This document shows positions 25,992-34,317 of a stretch of DNA of 64,000 nucleotides, one piece after another. Below the pieces are notes generated by a model. It was given only the letters and a program-made list of their open reading frames with translations, searched no databases and was not told where the DNA came from. Positions within the stretch are counted from its first letter, which is position 1, and every line of letters begins with the position of its first letter. Location: the NCBI RefSeq assembly GCF_014653115.1, contig NZ_BNAD01000008.1:1-64000 (forward strand), given 5' to 3'. The DNA comes from Nocardioides flavus (ex Wang et al. 2016) (GTDB lineage Bacteria; Actinomycetota; Actinomycetes; Propionibacteriales; Nocardioidaceae). The position numbers and the translations under genes are program-made.

Positions 25992-26540
25992 CTACTGCGC
26001 GACCCACTCGGTGAAGCTGCGCGGCTCGCCGAGCCAGTCGCGACGGGTGTTGCCGCCGTCGGGACGGGAGCCGGCGACCTTGACGGCGACCCGGACCTCG
26101 TCCGGCGAGCCGAGGGCCTCGCGGGCGATCCGCATCCGGACGTGATCGCGGTCGTAGTCGATCCGCATGACGTACGAACCGTCGACCGGCGTGCCCTCCC
26201 TCGTGCCGGCGAAGCCCTCGATCGCGAGCAGCTGGTAGTCGGTGCCCATGAAGTAGCCGCCGGCGAACACGTACTCCGGTCCCGGGTCGGAGGGGTCGGT
26301 GTCGAGGAAGACCGACCCGGACGCCCCGGTGCGGAACGACGGCCGCAGGTCGGTGTGGGTCGTGGTGACGACGATGCTGCGGGCCTTGTGCTCGACCTGC
26401 ACCGACCGGAGGTCGACGCCGTGGGCGAGGTCCTTGGGGTCCTTGACGCCGATGCCGTCCGCGTGGGCTGGGGCGAGCTGGGCCAGGGTGAGGATGGCGG
26501 CGGCCGTGAGTGTGGCGGCGCCGAGGAAGGTGCTGCGCAT
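25992..26540 (-). CDS. Secreted protein of unknown function
   Basis: The 182-residue protein has a clear signal peptide ending at AHADG near residue 27. The mature part has VDLRSVQVEHKARSIVVTTT, SVFLDTDPSDPGPEYVF and VMRIDYDRDHVRMRIARE, a beta-rich pattern that I recognise only as a recurring actinobacterial exported domain. No catalytic motif is visible. It is convergent with the YciI gene, 18 bases apart, and divergent from the phosphatidylcholine synthase. Confidence 0.7.
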   Translation of the reverse strand: MRSTFLGAATLTAAAILTLAQLAPAHADGIGVKDPKDLAHGVDLRSVQVEHKARSIVVTTTHTDLRPSFRTGASGSVFLDTDPSDPGPEYVFAGGYFMGTDYQLLAIEGFAGTREGTPVDGSYVMRIDYDRDHVRMRIAREALGSPDEVRVAVKVAGSRPDGGNTRRDWLGEPRSFTEWVAQ

Positions 26541-26688
26541 GGTGCTGTTTCCGTTTCTCGTACGTGCGCCCCGCGAGCCGGGGTGCACGGTGAGGACGCG
26601 TCCGCGCCGCCCGGGGTTGCATCCGATCCCACCTGCGTCTGACATGATCCGCCTTGCGCAGCAGGACCCGACCGAGGCGAGGAGTCGC

Positions 26689-27417
26689 GTGGCCGCCCCA
26701 TCGCAGTACCGAAACACCGCCGCCGCCTGGCTGGTGCACGCCTACACGGCGTCCGGGGTCGTCCTCGCCTTCCTGATGTTCGTCGCCATCGTCGAGGGCG
26801 ACACCGTCCGGGCGCTCTGGCTGTTCCTCATCTCCATGGTCGTCGACGGCACCGACGGGATGCTCGCGCGCTGGGTCCAGGTCAAGCGCCACGTCCCGTC
26901 GTTCGACGGCGCGCTCCTGGACAACATCGTCGACTACATCACCTATGCCTTCATGCCGATGCTCCTGCTGTGGAGCGCGGGCTACCTCGGTGAGGGGACG
27001 TCGGCGACGGTGCTGGCGGTGATCCCGCTGCTCGCCTCGGCCTACCAGTTCTGCCGGGTCGACGCGAAGACCGAGGACCACCTGTTCCTCGGCTTCCCCA
27101 GCTACTGGAACATCGCCGCGTTCTACGTCGTCGTGCTCGACCTGTCGACCACGGCCGTCGCCGTCGTGCTGCTGGTGTGCGCGGTGCTCGTCTTCGTGCC
27201 GGTCGGCTACGTCTACCCGTCGCGCACCACCACGCTGCAGTCGACCACCCTCGTCCTGACCTGCCTCTGGCTGGTCGGCTACGGAGTCCTGGTCGCCCAG
27301 CTGCCCGACCCCAGCCCGGTGTGGCTGGCCATCACCGTGGCCTACGTCGTCTACTACGTCGCGCTCAGCCTCTACCTGACGACCCGCCGGACCCGTACGG
27401 CTCCCGCCCCTGCCTGA
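26689..27417 (+). CDS. pcs: Phosphatidylcholine synthase (CDP-alcohol phosphatidyltransferase)
   Basis: The 242-residue, multi-helix membrane enzyme has the CDP-alcohol phosphotransferase motif in the Pcs form: DGTDGMLAR, then 12 residues, G-x3-D-x3-D in GALLDNIVDYITYAF. Pcs joins choline directly with CDP-diacylglycerol at the membrane. The 12-residue spacing, LGFPSYWNIAAFY and the length match Pcs rather than phosphatidylserine or phosphatidylglycerol synthases. I chose the GTG at 26689, with AGGAG 6 bases upstream, over an ATG at 26644. Choline supply genes are not in the window. Confidence 0.82.
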   Translation: MAAPSQYRNTAAAWLVHAYTASGVVLAFLMFVAIVEGDTVRALWLFLISMVVDGTDGMLARWVQVKRHVPSFDGALLDNIVDYITYAFMPMLLLWSAGYLGEGTSATVLAVIPLLASAYQFCRVDAKTEDHLFLGFPSYWNIAAFYVVVLDLSTTAVAVVLLVCAVLVFVPVGYVYPSRTTTLQSTTLVLTCLWLVGYGVLVAQLPDPSPVWLAITVAYVVYYVALSLYLTTRRTRTAPAPA

Positions 27418-27714
27418 CTACCGGCCGACCTGCAGCCGTACGTCGACCGCGTCGCCGACCTCCACGCCCTCGGCACGGCGCACGACGACCTTCAGCGGCA
27501 GGAACCAGGTGTCCTCGCGGGGGAACATCGCGGTGGTGAACTCGGTGCCGCCGACCCACGCGCGCACCGGGACGACACCCCAGTAGACGACGTCGGCCTT
27601 CACCTCGTCGACGAGGTCCGCTGCGTCGGGTGGGAGCGGCACGAAGACGTAGGGCGCGGGGCCGCGCCACTCCACCGCCTCGCCGCTGAACTCGAGCTCC
27701 ACGCGGTCCAGCAA
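27418..27714 (-). CDS. DUF1905 domain protein
   Basis: The 98-residue small beta-barrel protein shows DUF1905 features: WRGPAPYVFVPLP near residue 16, VPVRAWVGGTEFTTAMFP and the final VGDAVDVRLQV. Function unknown. A TTG at 27714 is the first start; the GTG at 27702 is an alternative that keeps VELEF. The stop abuts the pcs stop on the other strand with no intervening base. Confidence 0.8.
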   Translation of the reverse strand: MLDRVELEFSGEAVEWRGPAPYVFVPLPPDAADLVDEVKADVVYWGVVPVRAWVGGTEFTTAMFPREDTWFLPLKVVVRRAEGVEVGDAVDVRLQVGR

Positions 27715-27824
27715 ACCAGAGGCGGGCGGGGGCCGCAGCCCCTCGCCCGCCTGCCCCGTCGCCCCCCTGTTGAGCGACGGCCCTCCCCCAGGAGGACTGG
27801 TTCAGCCTGGCAGCGACGCTCCCG

Positions 27825-29297
27825 TCACCCCAGGGCCGCGACTGCCGCCACGACGTCGACGAGCCCGTGGCCCTTGTCGTACGACGTGGTCCCACCGTCA
27901 CCGGCCTCGTAGCCGGCGCCGTCGGTGAACTTGTGCGCCGAGACCTTGAGCGCCCGCTCGATCTCGGCGGGGGTGGCGGCGGGGTCGGCCTGGAACAGCT
28001 GCGCGACGATGCCGGCGACGTGCGGGGCCGCCATCGAGGTGCCACTGATCGTGTTGAAGGTGCCGATGTCGAGCGCACCGGGGCCGTTGCGGAAGTCGAG
28101 CCCGGTCGAGCAGATCGCCAGGTAGAGGCGGCACGACGACGTGATGTTCTCGCCCGGGGCGGAGATGTCCGGCCAGGTCGAGGCGTCGGACGCGAGGCCG
28201 CGCGAGCTGTAGTCGGAGACCACGCCGTCACGCGTGCCGGTGTCCTGGTCGTAGTAGGACGCGACCGAGAGGATGCCCCCGGTGGGGTCCTGGCCGGGCG
28301 GGTTGGTCAGGCTCTCCGAACCGTCGCCGCCGTCGTTGCCGGCGGCCCAGACCGTGACCACGCCCTCGGCGGCGAGCGCGCGCTGGAGTTTCACGGTGGC
28401 CGACTCGGGGTCGAACTCACCGCCGCCGGAGGGCCCGTACGAGTTGTTGGTGACCTTGATCGGCGGGCAGGTCGACGCGGGGACGGCCGGGCCGCACGGC
28501 GCCTCGTGGTTCTCCAGCACCCAGTTGAGCACGGAGTCGGCGCCGAGGATCACGATGCCGGCACCGGTGGAGATCGACACGAGCTTGGCGCCGGGGGCGG
28601 CGCCCTGGAGCTCCCCGCCGTCGGTCAGCGTGGTCGGACGGCCGGCGACGATGCCGCTGACGTGCGTGCCGTGGCCGCCGACGGACAGGGTGTCGGTGTC
28701 GACGGAGCCGGGGACCCGCTGGACCGAGCAGGTCTCGGTCAGCGGCTCGCACAGCGCCTTGAGGTTGGCGACGACGGCGCTCGAGCCGTCGGCCTCGCGG
28801 AAGTAGGGGTGGGTCGGGTCGACACCGGAGTCGATCACGGCGACGCTGACGCCCCGGCCGGTGAGCGGCGAGCCGTCGGCACCCGTGAGCGTCGCGGCAG
28901 CCTCGGCGCCGCGCGTGGCGGTGTTGGAGGTCTCCTGGAAGAACTCGATCGGCTGCTCGCCTCCCTCGACGTACGTCACGCCGGGCGCACTGCGTACGGC
29001 CTGGACCTGACTCTTCGTCGCGTGGGCGATCACCACGCCGATGGACTCGAACTCACCGGCCTCCTGCATGCCCGTCGCCGCGACGGCCTCGCGGGCAGCG
29101 GCGATCGAGGTGCCGTGCACCAACACCGTGGTCCGGCCGGTCAGACCCGGGAGCTGGCCGGCCAGGAAGTCGGAGACGTCGGCCTGCTCTGTCGAGGCGG
29201 CGGCGGTGGCCGTGCCGCCGACCGCGAAGGTCGCCGAGGCCGCCAGGACGCTGGCCGCGCAGGCGAGCAGTGGTGTGAGACGCGAGGTGGAGCGCAC
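27825..29297 (-). CDS. Secreted subtilisin-like serine protease (S8 family)
   Basis: The 490-residue protein has a signal peptide, an I9-like propeptide (about 40-130) and an S8 catalytic domain with the triad Asp in VAVIDSGVDPTHPYF, His in GGHGTHVSGIVAG and Ser in SGTSMAAPHVAGI; the oxyanion Asn is in VWAAGNDGG. It is exported and degrades protein outside the cell. The GTG at 29297 has GGGAGG five bases upstream; an ATG at 29324 would add nine residues. Several cysteines in the catalytic domain suggest disulfides. It is divergent from the ABC1 kinase. Confidence 0.92.
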   Translation of the reverse strand: MRSTSRLTPLLACAASVLAASATFAVGGTATAAASTEQADVSDFLAGQLPGLTGRTTVLVHGTSIAAAREAVAATGMQEAGEFESIGVVIAHATKSQVQAVRSAPGVTYVEGGEQPIEFFQETSNTATRGAEAAATLTGADGSPLTGRGVSVAVIDSGVDPTHPYFREADGSSAVVANLKALCEPLTETCSVQRVPGSVDTDTLSVGGHGTHVSGIVAGRPTTLTDGGELQGAAPGAKLVSISTGAGIVILGADSVLNWVLENHEAPCGPAVPASTCPPIKVTNNSYGPSGGGEFDPESATVKLQRALAAEGVVTVWAAGNDGGDGSESLTNPPGQDPTGGILSVASYYDQDTGTRDGVVSDYSSRGLASDASTWPDISAPGENITSSCRLYLAICSTGLDFRNGPGALDIGTFNTISGTSMAAPHVAGIVAQLFQADPAATPAEIERALKVSAHKFTDGAGYEAGDGGTTSYDKGHGLVDVVAAVAALG

Positions 29298-29442
29298 GTG
29301 TTCCTCCCGAGGGGTCGAGGTCATCGCCCCCCTCAACGAGCCACCGTGCGCCAGGTCACGCCCGGGGTCCGCGCGGTCGCTCCGAGGTCCTCCCCGTGCG
29401 CACCGGAGGAGGGTCGTTGTGCGGGTAGGGACAATGGGCACC

Positions 29443-30810
29443 ATGACCGAGCTCCCACGCAAGGCCGCCGCCCGTACGGCCCGCCTCGCCGCCCTCCCCC
29501 TCGGGTACGCCGGGCGCCAGGCCCTGGGCTTCGGCAGGCGGCTGGGTGGGGCGCCCGCCGAGGCGGTGCTCACCGACGTCCAGCAGCGCACCGCCGAGCA
29601 GCTCTTCCGCACCCTCGGGGAGCTCAAGGGCGGCGCGATGAAGTTCGGCCAGGTCCTCAGCGTGCTGGAGTCCGCGCTGCCGGAAGAGGTGGCCGCCCCC
29701 TACCGCGAGCAGCTCACGGCACTGCAGGACTCCGCTCCCCCGATGCCGACCGCGACGGTGCGCGAGCAGCTGACGACCCACCTCGGCGCCGACTGGCGCG
29801 ACCGGCTCGTGTGGCTCGACGGGGCGCCCACCGCCGCGGCGTCCATCGGCCAGGTCCACCGCGGTCGCTGGCGTGACCACCTCGACGAGCAGGGGGACGA
29901 CCACGCCACCGAGCGCGACGTCGCGGTCAAGGTGCAGTACCCCGGCGCCGGCGACGCACTCATGGCCGACCTCCGGCAGATCTCCCGCCTCGCCCGCGGG
30001 GTCGCGCCCGTCTTCCCCGGCCTCGACATCAAGCCGCTCGTCGCCGAGCTCCAGGCGCGTGCGGCCGACGAGCTCGACTACCACCTCGAGGCGGAGGCGC
30101 AGTCGGCGTACGCCGAGGCCTTCGCCGACCATCCCGACATCGTGGTCCCCGGGGTCGTCGCGGTGGGCAACGAGGTTCTCGTGACCGAGTGGATGGACTC
30201 GCCGTACTCGCTGGCGCACGTCATCCGCGAGGGCACCCAGGAGGAGCGCGACCACTACGGCGAGCTGTTCGTGCGGTTCCTCTTCGAGGGCCCGGCGCGC
30301 ACCGGCATGCTGCACGCCGACCCGCACCCCGGGAACTTCCGCGTCCTGCCGGCCGCCGACGGCGGCCCGGGGAAGCTGGGCGTCCTCGACTTCGGCGCCG
30401 TGGCCCGGCTCGAGGAGGGCGGGATGCCGGTCGCCACGGGTCGCCTGATGCGGATCGCGCTGGACAACGACGACGAGTCGCTGGTCGCCGGCCTGCGGGC
30501 CGAGGGCTTCATCAAGGACCGGATCGAGGTGGACCCGCGACAGGTCCTCGAGTACCTCGCGCCCTTCATCGAGCCTGCGGCGCAGGAGCGCTTCACCTTC
30601 ACCCGGGAGTGGATGCGTGAGCAGTTCGAGCGGGTCAACGACCCTCGCTCGGAGTCCTTCACCCTCGCGATGAAGCTCAACCTGCCGACGTCCTACCTGC
30701 TGATCCACCGCACCTGGATCGGCGCGATCGGCCTGCTGAGCCAGCTCAACACCACCGCGCCCTTCCGCGCGATCCTCGAGGAGTCGCTGCCGGGGTTCGC
30801 CGAGGCCTGA
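29443..30810 (+). CDS. ABC1/UbiB-family atypical kinase
   Basis: The 455-residue protein has the family motif KxGQ in GELKGGAMKFGQVLSVLE near residue 60, the alanine-rich nucleotide loop AAASIGQVHRG, VAVKVQYPG, and the kinase core LHADPHPGNFRV with LDFGAVARL. UbiB-type proteins have ATPase activity and serve isoprenoid quinone or lipid metabolism at the membrane; here menaquinone would be the likely context. I used the ATG at 29443; an ATG at 29434 is equally open. It is followed by the multi-arm repeat at 30816. Confidence 0.88.
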   Translation: MTELPRKAAARTARLAALPLGYAGRQALGFGRRLGGAPAEAVLTDVQQRTAEQLFRTLGELKGGAMKFGQVLSVLESALPEEVAAPYREQLTALQDSAPPMPTATVREQLTTHLGADWRDRLVWLDGAPTAAASIGQVHRGRWRDHLDEQGDDHATERDVAVKVQYPGAGDALMADLRQISRLARGVAPVFPGLDIKPLVAELQARAADELDYHLEAEAQSAYAEAFADHPDIVVPGVVAVGNEVLVTEWMDSPYSLAHVIREGTQEERDHYGELFVRFLFEGPARTGMLHADPHPGNFRVLPAADGGPGKLGVLDFGAVARLEEGGMPVATGRLMRIALDNDDESLVAGLRAEGFIKDRIEVDPRQVLEYLAPFIEPAAQERFTFTREWMREQFERVNDPRSESFTLAMKLNLPTSYLLIHRTWIGAIGLLSQLNTTAPFRAILEESLPGFAEA

Positions 30811-30815
30811 CCCCG

Positions 30816-30965
30816 GGTAGTCCAGTGGCCAGGTGCTGTCCGGCTCCGGTAGTCCAGTGGCGACCTGCTGTCCAGACCGTCCCCCGACGACCGTTCGTCA
30901 CTGGACTACCGGACCGACGGTTCGTCACTGGACTACCCGGACCGACGGTTCGTCACTGGACTACC
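30816..30965. repeat. Cluster of two direct and three inverted copies of a GGTAGTCCAGTG arm
   Basis: GGTAGTCCAGTGG begins at 30816 and 30848; its reverse complement CACTGGACTACC is at 30899-30910, 30926-30937 and 30954-30965. The right-hand copies sit in a 27-28 base tandem unit containing GACGGTTCGTCACTGGACTA. Several alternative long hairpins can form. It lies just after the ABC1 kinase stop. Confidence 0.85.
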
Positions 30966-31119
30966 GCGGGCCGGCCCGCCAGGCGGTGCGCGAGCAGCAC
31001 GACGGTCGCGGCGAGCAGGGCCACCGCAGCCATCAGCGGCCACAGCATCCCGGGCGCGGCGGCGTACACCGCGGTCCCGACCGGTGCCGCGAGCAGCGTG
31101 CCGCTGGTCGCGGCGCCGG
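30953..31119 (-). pseudogene. Possible remnant of an MFS transporter C-terminus
   Basis: The minus-strand frame reads TSGTLLAAPVGTAVYAAAPG, then LWPLMAAVALLAATVVLLAH, like the last two helices of a major facilitator transporter. No beginning is present, and its stop codon and last three residues are supplied by the third inverted repeat arm, so the gene appears cut off by the repeat. The match is by pattern only; chance coding is possible. Confidence 0.3.
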
Positions 31120-31159
31120 CCGGCGGGTGAACCGGACCGGCCGGTGACACGATGGCGCC

Positions 31160-31576
31160 ATGGACGCAGCAGCAGCCCTCGCCCGCTGGCACGCCGTGGT
31201 CGAGAGCCGGGACCCGGCCGGGCTACCCGGACTGATCGCCGAGGACGCGGTCTTCCGCAGCCCGGCGGTGCACACGCCGCAGGTCGGCCGGGACACCGTC
31301 GTCGGCTACCTCACCGCCGCGTTCATCGTCCTCGGCCCGCACCTGGCCTACGAGCGGGAGTGGCTCGGCGAGGACTCGGCGGTGCTGCAGTTCCGCACCG
31401 AGGTCGGCGGCCTCGACGTGTCCGGGATCGACATGATCACGTGGGACGACGACGGGCAGATCGTCGACTTCACCGTGATGGTGCGCCCGGCCAAGGCGCT
31501 CCAGGCCGTCATCGAGCACATGGGCGCCGAGCTGCTGCGGATGCTCGAGGCGGCGGGTTCACCGCCTCCTGCCTGA
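31160..31576 (+). CDS. NTF2-like / SnoaL-like protein
   Basis: The 138-residue protein has the NTF2-like cone fold pattern: ALARWHAVVESRDPAGLPGL, IAEDAVFRSPAVHTP, VVGYLTAAFIVLG and WDDDGQIVDFTVMVRP. Members include isomerases, cyclases and simple binding proteins; the role here is unknown. The ATG is at 31160. It is followed by inverted repeats and the convergent VWA gene. Confidence 0.8.
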   Translation: MDAAAALARWHAVVESRDPAGLPGLIAEDAVFRSPAVHTPQVGRDTVVGYLTAAFIVLGPHLAYEREWLGEDSAVLQFRTEVGGLDVSGIDMITWDDDGQIVDFTVMVRPAKALQAVIEHMGAELLRMLEAAGSPPPA

Positions 31577-31604
31577 CTTCCGACGCCTGCTGCGCCGACT
31601 CGTA

Positions 31605-31730
31605 GTGGCGGCACATCGCACTCCCACGACCTCCCCGCCTGCAGACTGCCGCCACCCACGACGGGGCTCGGGGCGACGGTGGCGGCACATTGCCGCTCCG
31701 CGCGGCGAGGACCTGCAATGTGCCGCCACC
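31605..31730. terminator. Two adjacent inverted repeats with GTGGCGGCACA arms
   Basis: GGTGGCGGCACATTG (31678-31692) pairs perfectly with CAATGTGCCGCCACC (31716-31730). Just upstream a shorter pair, GTGGCGGCA (31605-31613) and TGCCGCCAC (31647-31655), shares the same arm. The genes on both sides converge, so a two-way terminator is likely. Confidence 0.65.
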
Positions 31731-31753
31731 TCCACGGGCGCGGCGGCGGGCTC

Positions 31754-33790
31754 CTAGACCCAGAACCCCCGCCCACCGCCGTACAGGTCCCCGAAGTGGT
31801 CGCGGTAGGACGACGCCGGGCCGCGCGAGTCGAGGTAGGACCCGACGACCGCGGCGCCGAGGTCGTCGAGCTCCGGGCTGACCATCCGGCCGTCGACCCG
31901 TCGAGCCATCGAGTCGATGAAGCGGGCCAGCCCGGGGTCCTCGCCGAGGCGGAAGAACGTCGTCTGCGCGCCCAGCCGGGCGGCCGCGTCGAGCTCGCGC
32001 ACGGAGTGGGCGATGGTCAGCGGGTGCGGCGGGTAGGAGAACCAGACGTCGCCGTCGGGCTCGAGGTGCGCGGTCGGCTCGCCGTCGGTCACGACGAGCA
32101 GCACCGGCTGGGCGTTGGGGTGCTTGCGGAAGAACCGGTTGGCGAGCAGCAGGCCGTGGTGCAGGTTGGTGCCCTTGTCCCAGCGGGCGTCGAGCGCGGT
32201 CAGCTGCTCGATCTCCATCACCTGCGCGTGCCGGCCGAACGCGATCAGCTGGAGCTCGTCCCCGCGGAAGCGTGAGCGGACGAGCTGGTGCAGGGCGAGG
32301 GCGGTGCGCTTCATCGGCACCCACCGCCCGTCCATCGCCATCGAGAACGACGTGTCGACCAGCAGCGCCACGGCCGCCTGGGTGCGGGCCTCGGTCTCGA
32401 CGACCTCGATGTCGTCGACCTGGATCCGGAGTCTCGACACGCCCGCTCGTCCCTCGCCGCCTGCTCGACCACCGAGAGCCTGGGGGTCGCGCAGCACCGC
32501 GTTGGTGATCGTGCGCGGCACGTCCCACGGCTCGGTGTCGCCGAACTCCCAGCGCCGGCTGGAGCCGGTCGGCTCGCCGGCCAGGCCCGTCGTACGGGTC
32601 TCCCTCGCGCCGCTGCGGCCGCTCATCCGGTCCGCGACGTCGCGCAGCAGCGCCTTGCCGAGCTGGCGCATCGCCTTGGGCGAGAGCCGCAGCTCACCGT
32701 CGGACCCGCGCTTGAGGTAGCCGCTGTCGCGCAGGGCGCGCTCGAGCTCCTGGAGGGTCTTCGCCGCCACCGCCGCGTCGGGGCCGAGCTGACGGGACAG
32801 GGCGTCGAGGTCGACGTCGTCCATCCGGGCGCCGTGGTGCGACTGGGCGAGCTGGTCGGCGAGGGCGTCGAGCTGGGCGAGGTCCTGCAGCGCGCCCGTG
32901 CCGTCGCCGAGGCCCATCCCCTGCTCCCCCTCGAAGCTCTCCGAGCCCGACCAGTCCTCGCCGGGGCGCAGCGCCTGGAGGTTGGCGTCCATCCGCGCCA
33001 GCTGCTCCATCAGCTGCGGTGAGCCGAACGCCTGCTGCGAGAGCTCCATCAGCTCCTGGCGCTGCTCGGGCGTCATCGAGTTCAGCATCCGCTGCGCGGC
33101 AGCCGCGCGCTGGGCCAGGGAGTCGAGCAGCTCGTCCATGTCCCGGGGGTTCTCGGGGAAGAAGTCGCCGTGCTTGTCCATGAAGTCGCGGAACTCCTCG
33201 TCCGTGACCCCGCCGGCGGCGTGCTTCTCGAGCAGGTCGTTGAGGTCCGACAGCATCTCCTGCACGGCCTGGCGGTCCTCGTCGGTGGCGCCCTCGAGTG
33301 CCTGCTTCATGCCGGCGAAGCGCTGGTCGAGCAGCTCGCGGCCGAGCAGGTCCTTGATCTGCTCGTACGCCTCGCGCGCCTCGCCGGACTGCCAGTCGTA
33401 GTCCGACAGCTCGCTGACCGCCGCAGCCGTGGAGCCCGGCAGGTTGGCGAGCTGCATCTCCCGGAACGCCCGGTCGCCGTCGTCCATCGTGATGTCGCGA
33501 GCCAGCTGGCCGCGCTCGGCGAGCACGGCCTGGTCGAGCAGCTCCTTGACCTCGCGCATCGTGCCGTCGAGGTCGTTGCGCTGCAGGATCTCGCGGCGCC
33601 GCTCGGCGACACGGCGGGCGAGCTCGTCGAGTCCGGCCTGGTCGGTCCCACCGCGACGCAGGAACTCGCGCATCGCGCGCTCGGGCGAGTAGCCGGCCAT
33701 CACGTCCTGGCCGATGGCGTCGAGCGCCTCGGCGAGGTCGACCGGCGGCGCGAGCGGGTCGCCCCCGTCGTACCTGCGGAACCGGCTCAC
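31754..33790 (-). CDS. VWA domain protein (CoxE-like, partner of MoxR ATPase)
   Basis: The 678-residue protein is helical and acidic in its first 440 residues and ends in a von Willebrand A domain with the metal site DTSFSMAMDG (MIDAS) near residue 470 and VTDGEPTAH. MoxR-VWA pairs act as chaperones or metal inserters; the arrangement resembles mycobacterial Rv0958/Rv0959. The GTG at 33790 overlaps the GNAT stop (GTGA). Just before the VWA domain, GGRAGGEGRAG is encoded by a REP-like sequence (32431-32475), probably inserted in frame. Confidence 0.85.
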   Translation of the reverse strand: MSRFRRYDGGDPLAPPVDLAEALDAIGQDVMAGYSPERAMREFLRRGGTDQAGLDELARRVAERRREILQRNDLDGTMREVKELLDQAVLAERGQLARDITMDDGDRAFREMQLANLPGSTAAAVSELSDYDWQSGEAREAYEQIKDLLGRELLDQRFAGMKQALEGATDEDRQAVQEMLSDLNDLLEKHAAGGVTDEEFRDFMDKHGDFFPENPRDMDELLDSLAQRAAAAQRMLNSMTPEQRQELMELSQQAFGSPQLMEQLARMDANLQALRPGEDWSGSESFEGEQGMGLGDGTGALQDLAQLDALADQLAQSHHGARMDDVDLDALSRQLGPDAAVAAKTLQELERALRDSGYLKRGSDGELRLSPKAMRQLGKALLRDVADRMSGRSGARETRTTGLAGEPTGSSRRWEFGDTEPWDVPRTITNAVLRDPQALGGRAGGEGRAGVSRLRIQVDDIEVVETEARTQAAVALLVDTSFSMAMDGRWVPMKRTALALHQLVRSRFRGDELQLIAFGRHAQVMEIEQLTALDARWDKGTNLHHGLLLANRFFRKHPNAQPVLLVVTDGEPTAHLEPDGDVWFSYPPHPLTIAHSVRELDAAARLGAQTTFFRLGEDPGLARFIDSMARRVDGRMVSPELDDLGAAVVGSYLDSRGPASSYRDHFGDLYGGGRGFWV
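32431..32475 (-). repeat. REP-like element inside the VWA gene
   Basis: The plus strand reads GTCTCGACACG, a variable centre, then TGCTCGACCACCGAG. These ends match the ends of the REP units at 56683-56898 (GTCTCGTGACG and CTCCTCGACCAGCGG in reverse). In the gene it encodes a glycine- and arginine-rich insert between LRDPQAL and VSRLRIQVD. Confidence 0.55.
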
Positions 33791-34317
33791 CGCGCACCCG
33801 CCAGCGTCTTGCGCAGCCAGATGTCGTCGGGCCACTCGCGGTCGGTGACCCGCTCGACCTCACGGAAGCCGCGTGCGCGGTAGAAGTCGAAGGCCTGGTC
33901 GTTGCCGTCGACGACCTCGAGCCAGAGCTCCTCGCCCTCGACCATCGCCTCCACCTCGGCGAGCAGCCGGCTGCCGATGCCGTGGCCGTGGTGGTCTGGG
34001 TGGACGTAGAGCTTCCACATCACCTCACGGTCGCCAATGACGTGCGGGAAGTCGCGGTGCGAGCGCGAGAGCCGGCCGAACGCCGCCATCCCCACGACCC
34101 GGCCCTCGTGCTGGGCGACGAGGTGGGCGTTGACCGCGAGGGAGGCCTCGAAGCGCTCGGGCACCCACCACTCGTCGAGCATCCGCTGGGCGTACGCCGC
34201 GTCGATGGGGCCGTAGGTCGGTGGCACGACAGCCTCCCCGAGCGCCCGGAACGCCGGGATGTCGGCGGTGGTGCCGACGCGTACGGTGATCACGCCGGCC
34301 GTGGCGGAGTCAGCCAT
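33787..34317 (-). CDS. GNAT-family N-acetyltransferase
   Basis: The 176-residue protein has the GNAT acetyl-CoA loop: VMWKLYVHPDHHGHGIGSRL near residue 112, then LEVVDGNDQAFDFYRARGF. The substrate is unknown. Its ATG overlaps the MoxR stop by 8 bases and its TGA overlaps the VWA start, so it is embedded in the MoxR-VWA operon, which suggests that an acetylation step belongs to the same process. Confidence 0.85.
   Translation of the reverse strand: MADSATAGVITVRVGTTADIPAFRALGEAVVPPTYGPIDAAYAQRMLDEWWVPERFEASLAVNAHLVAQHEGRVVGMAAFGRLSRSHRDFPHVIGDREVMWKLYVHPDHHGHGIGSRLLAEVEAMVEGEELWLEVVDGNDQAFDFYRARGFREVERVTDREWPDDIWLRKTLAGAR

Larger units (their letters stand above)
30811..31159. other. 349-base region without an intact gene
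   Basis: It holds the five-arm repeat cluster at 30816-30965 and a short decayed reading frame resembling the end of an MFS transporter. Nothing else with coding character was found. Confidence 0.6.
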
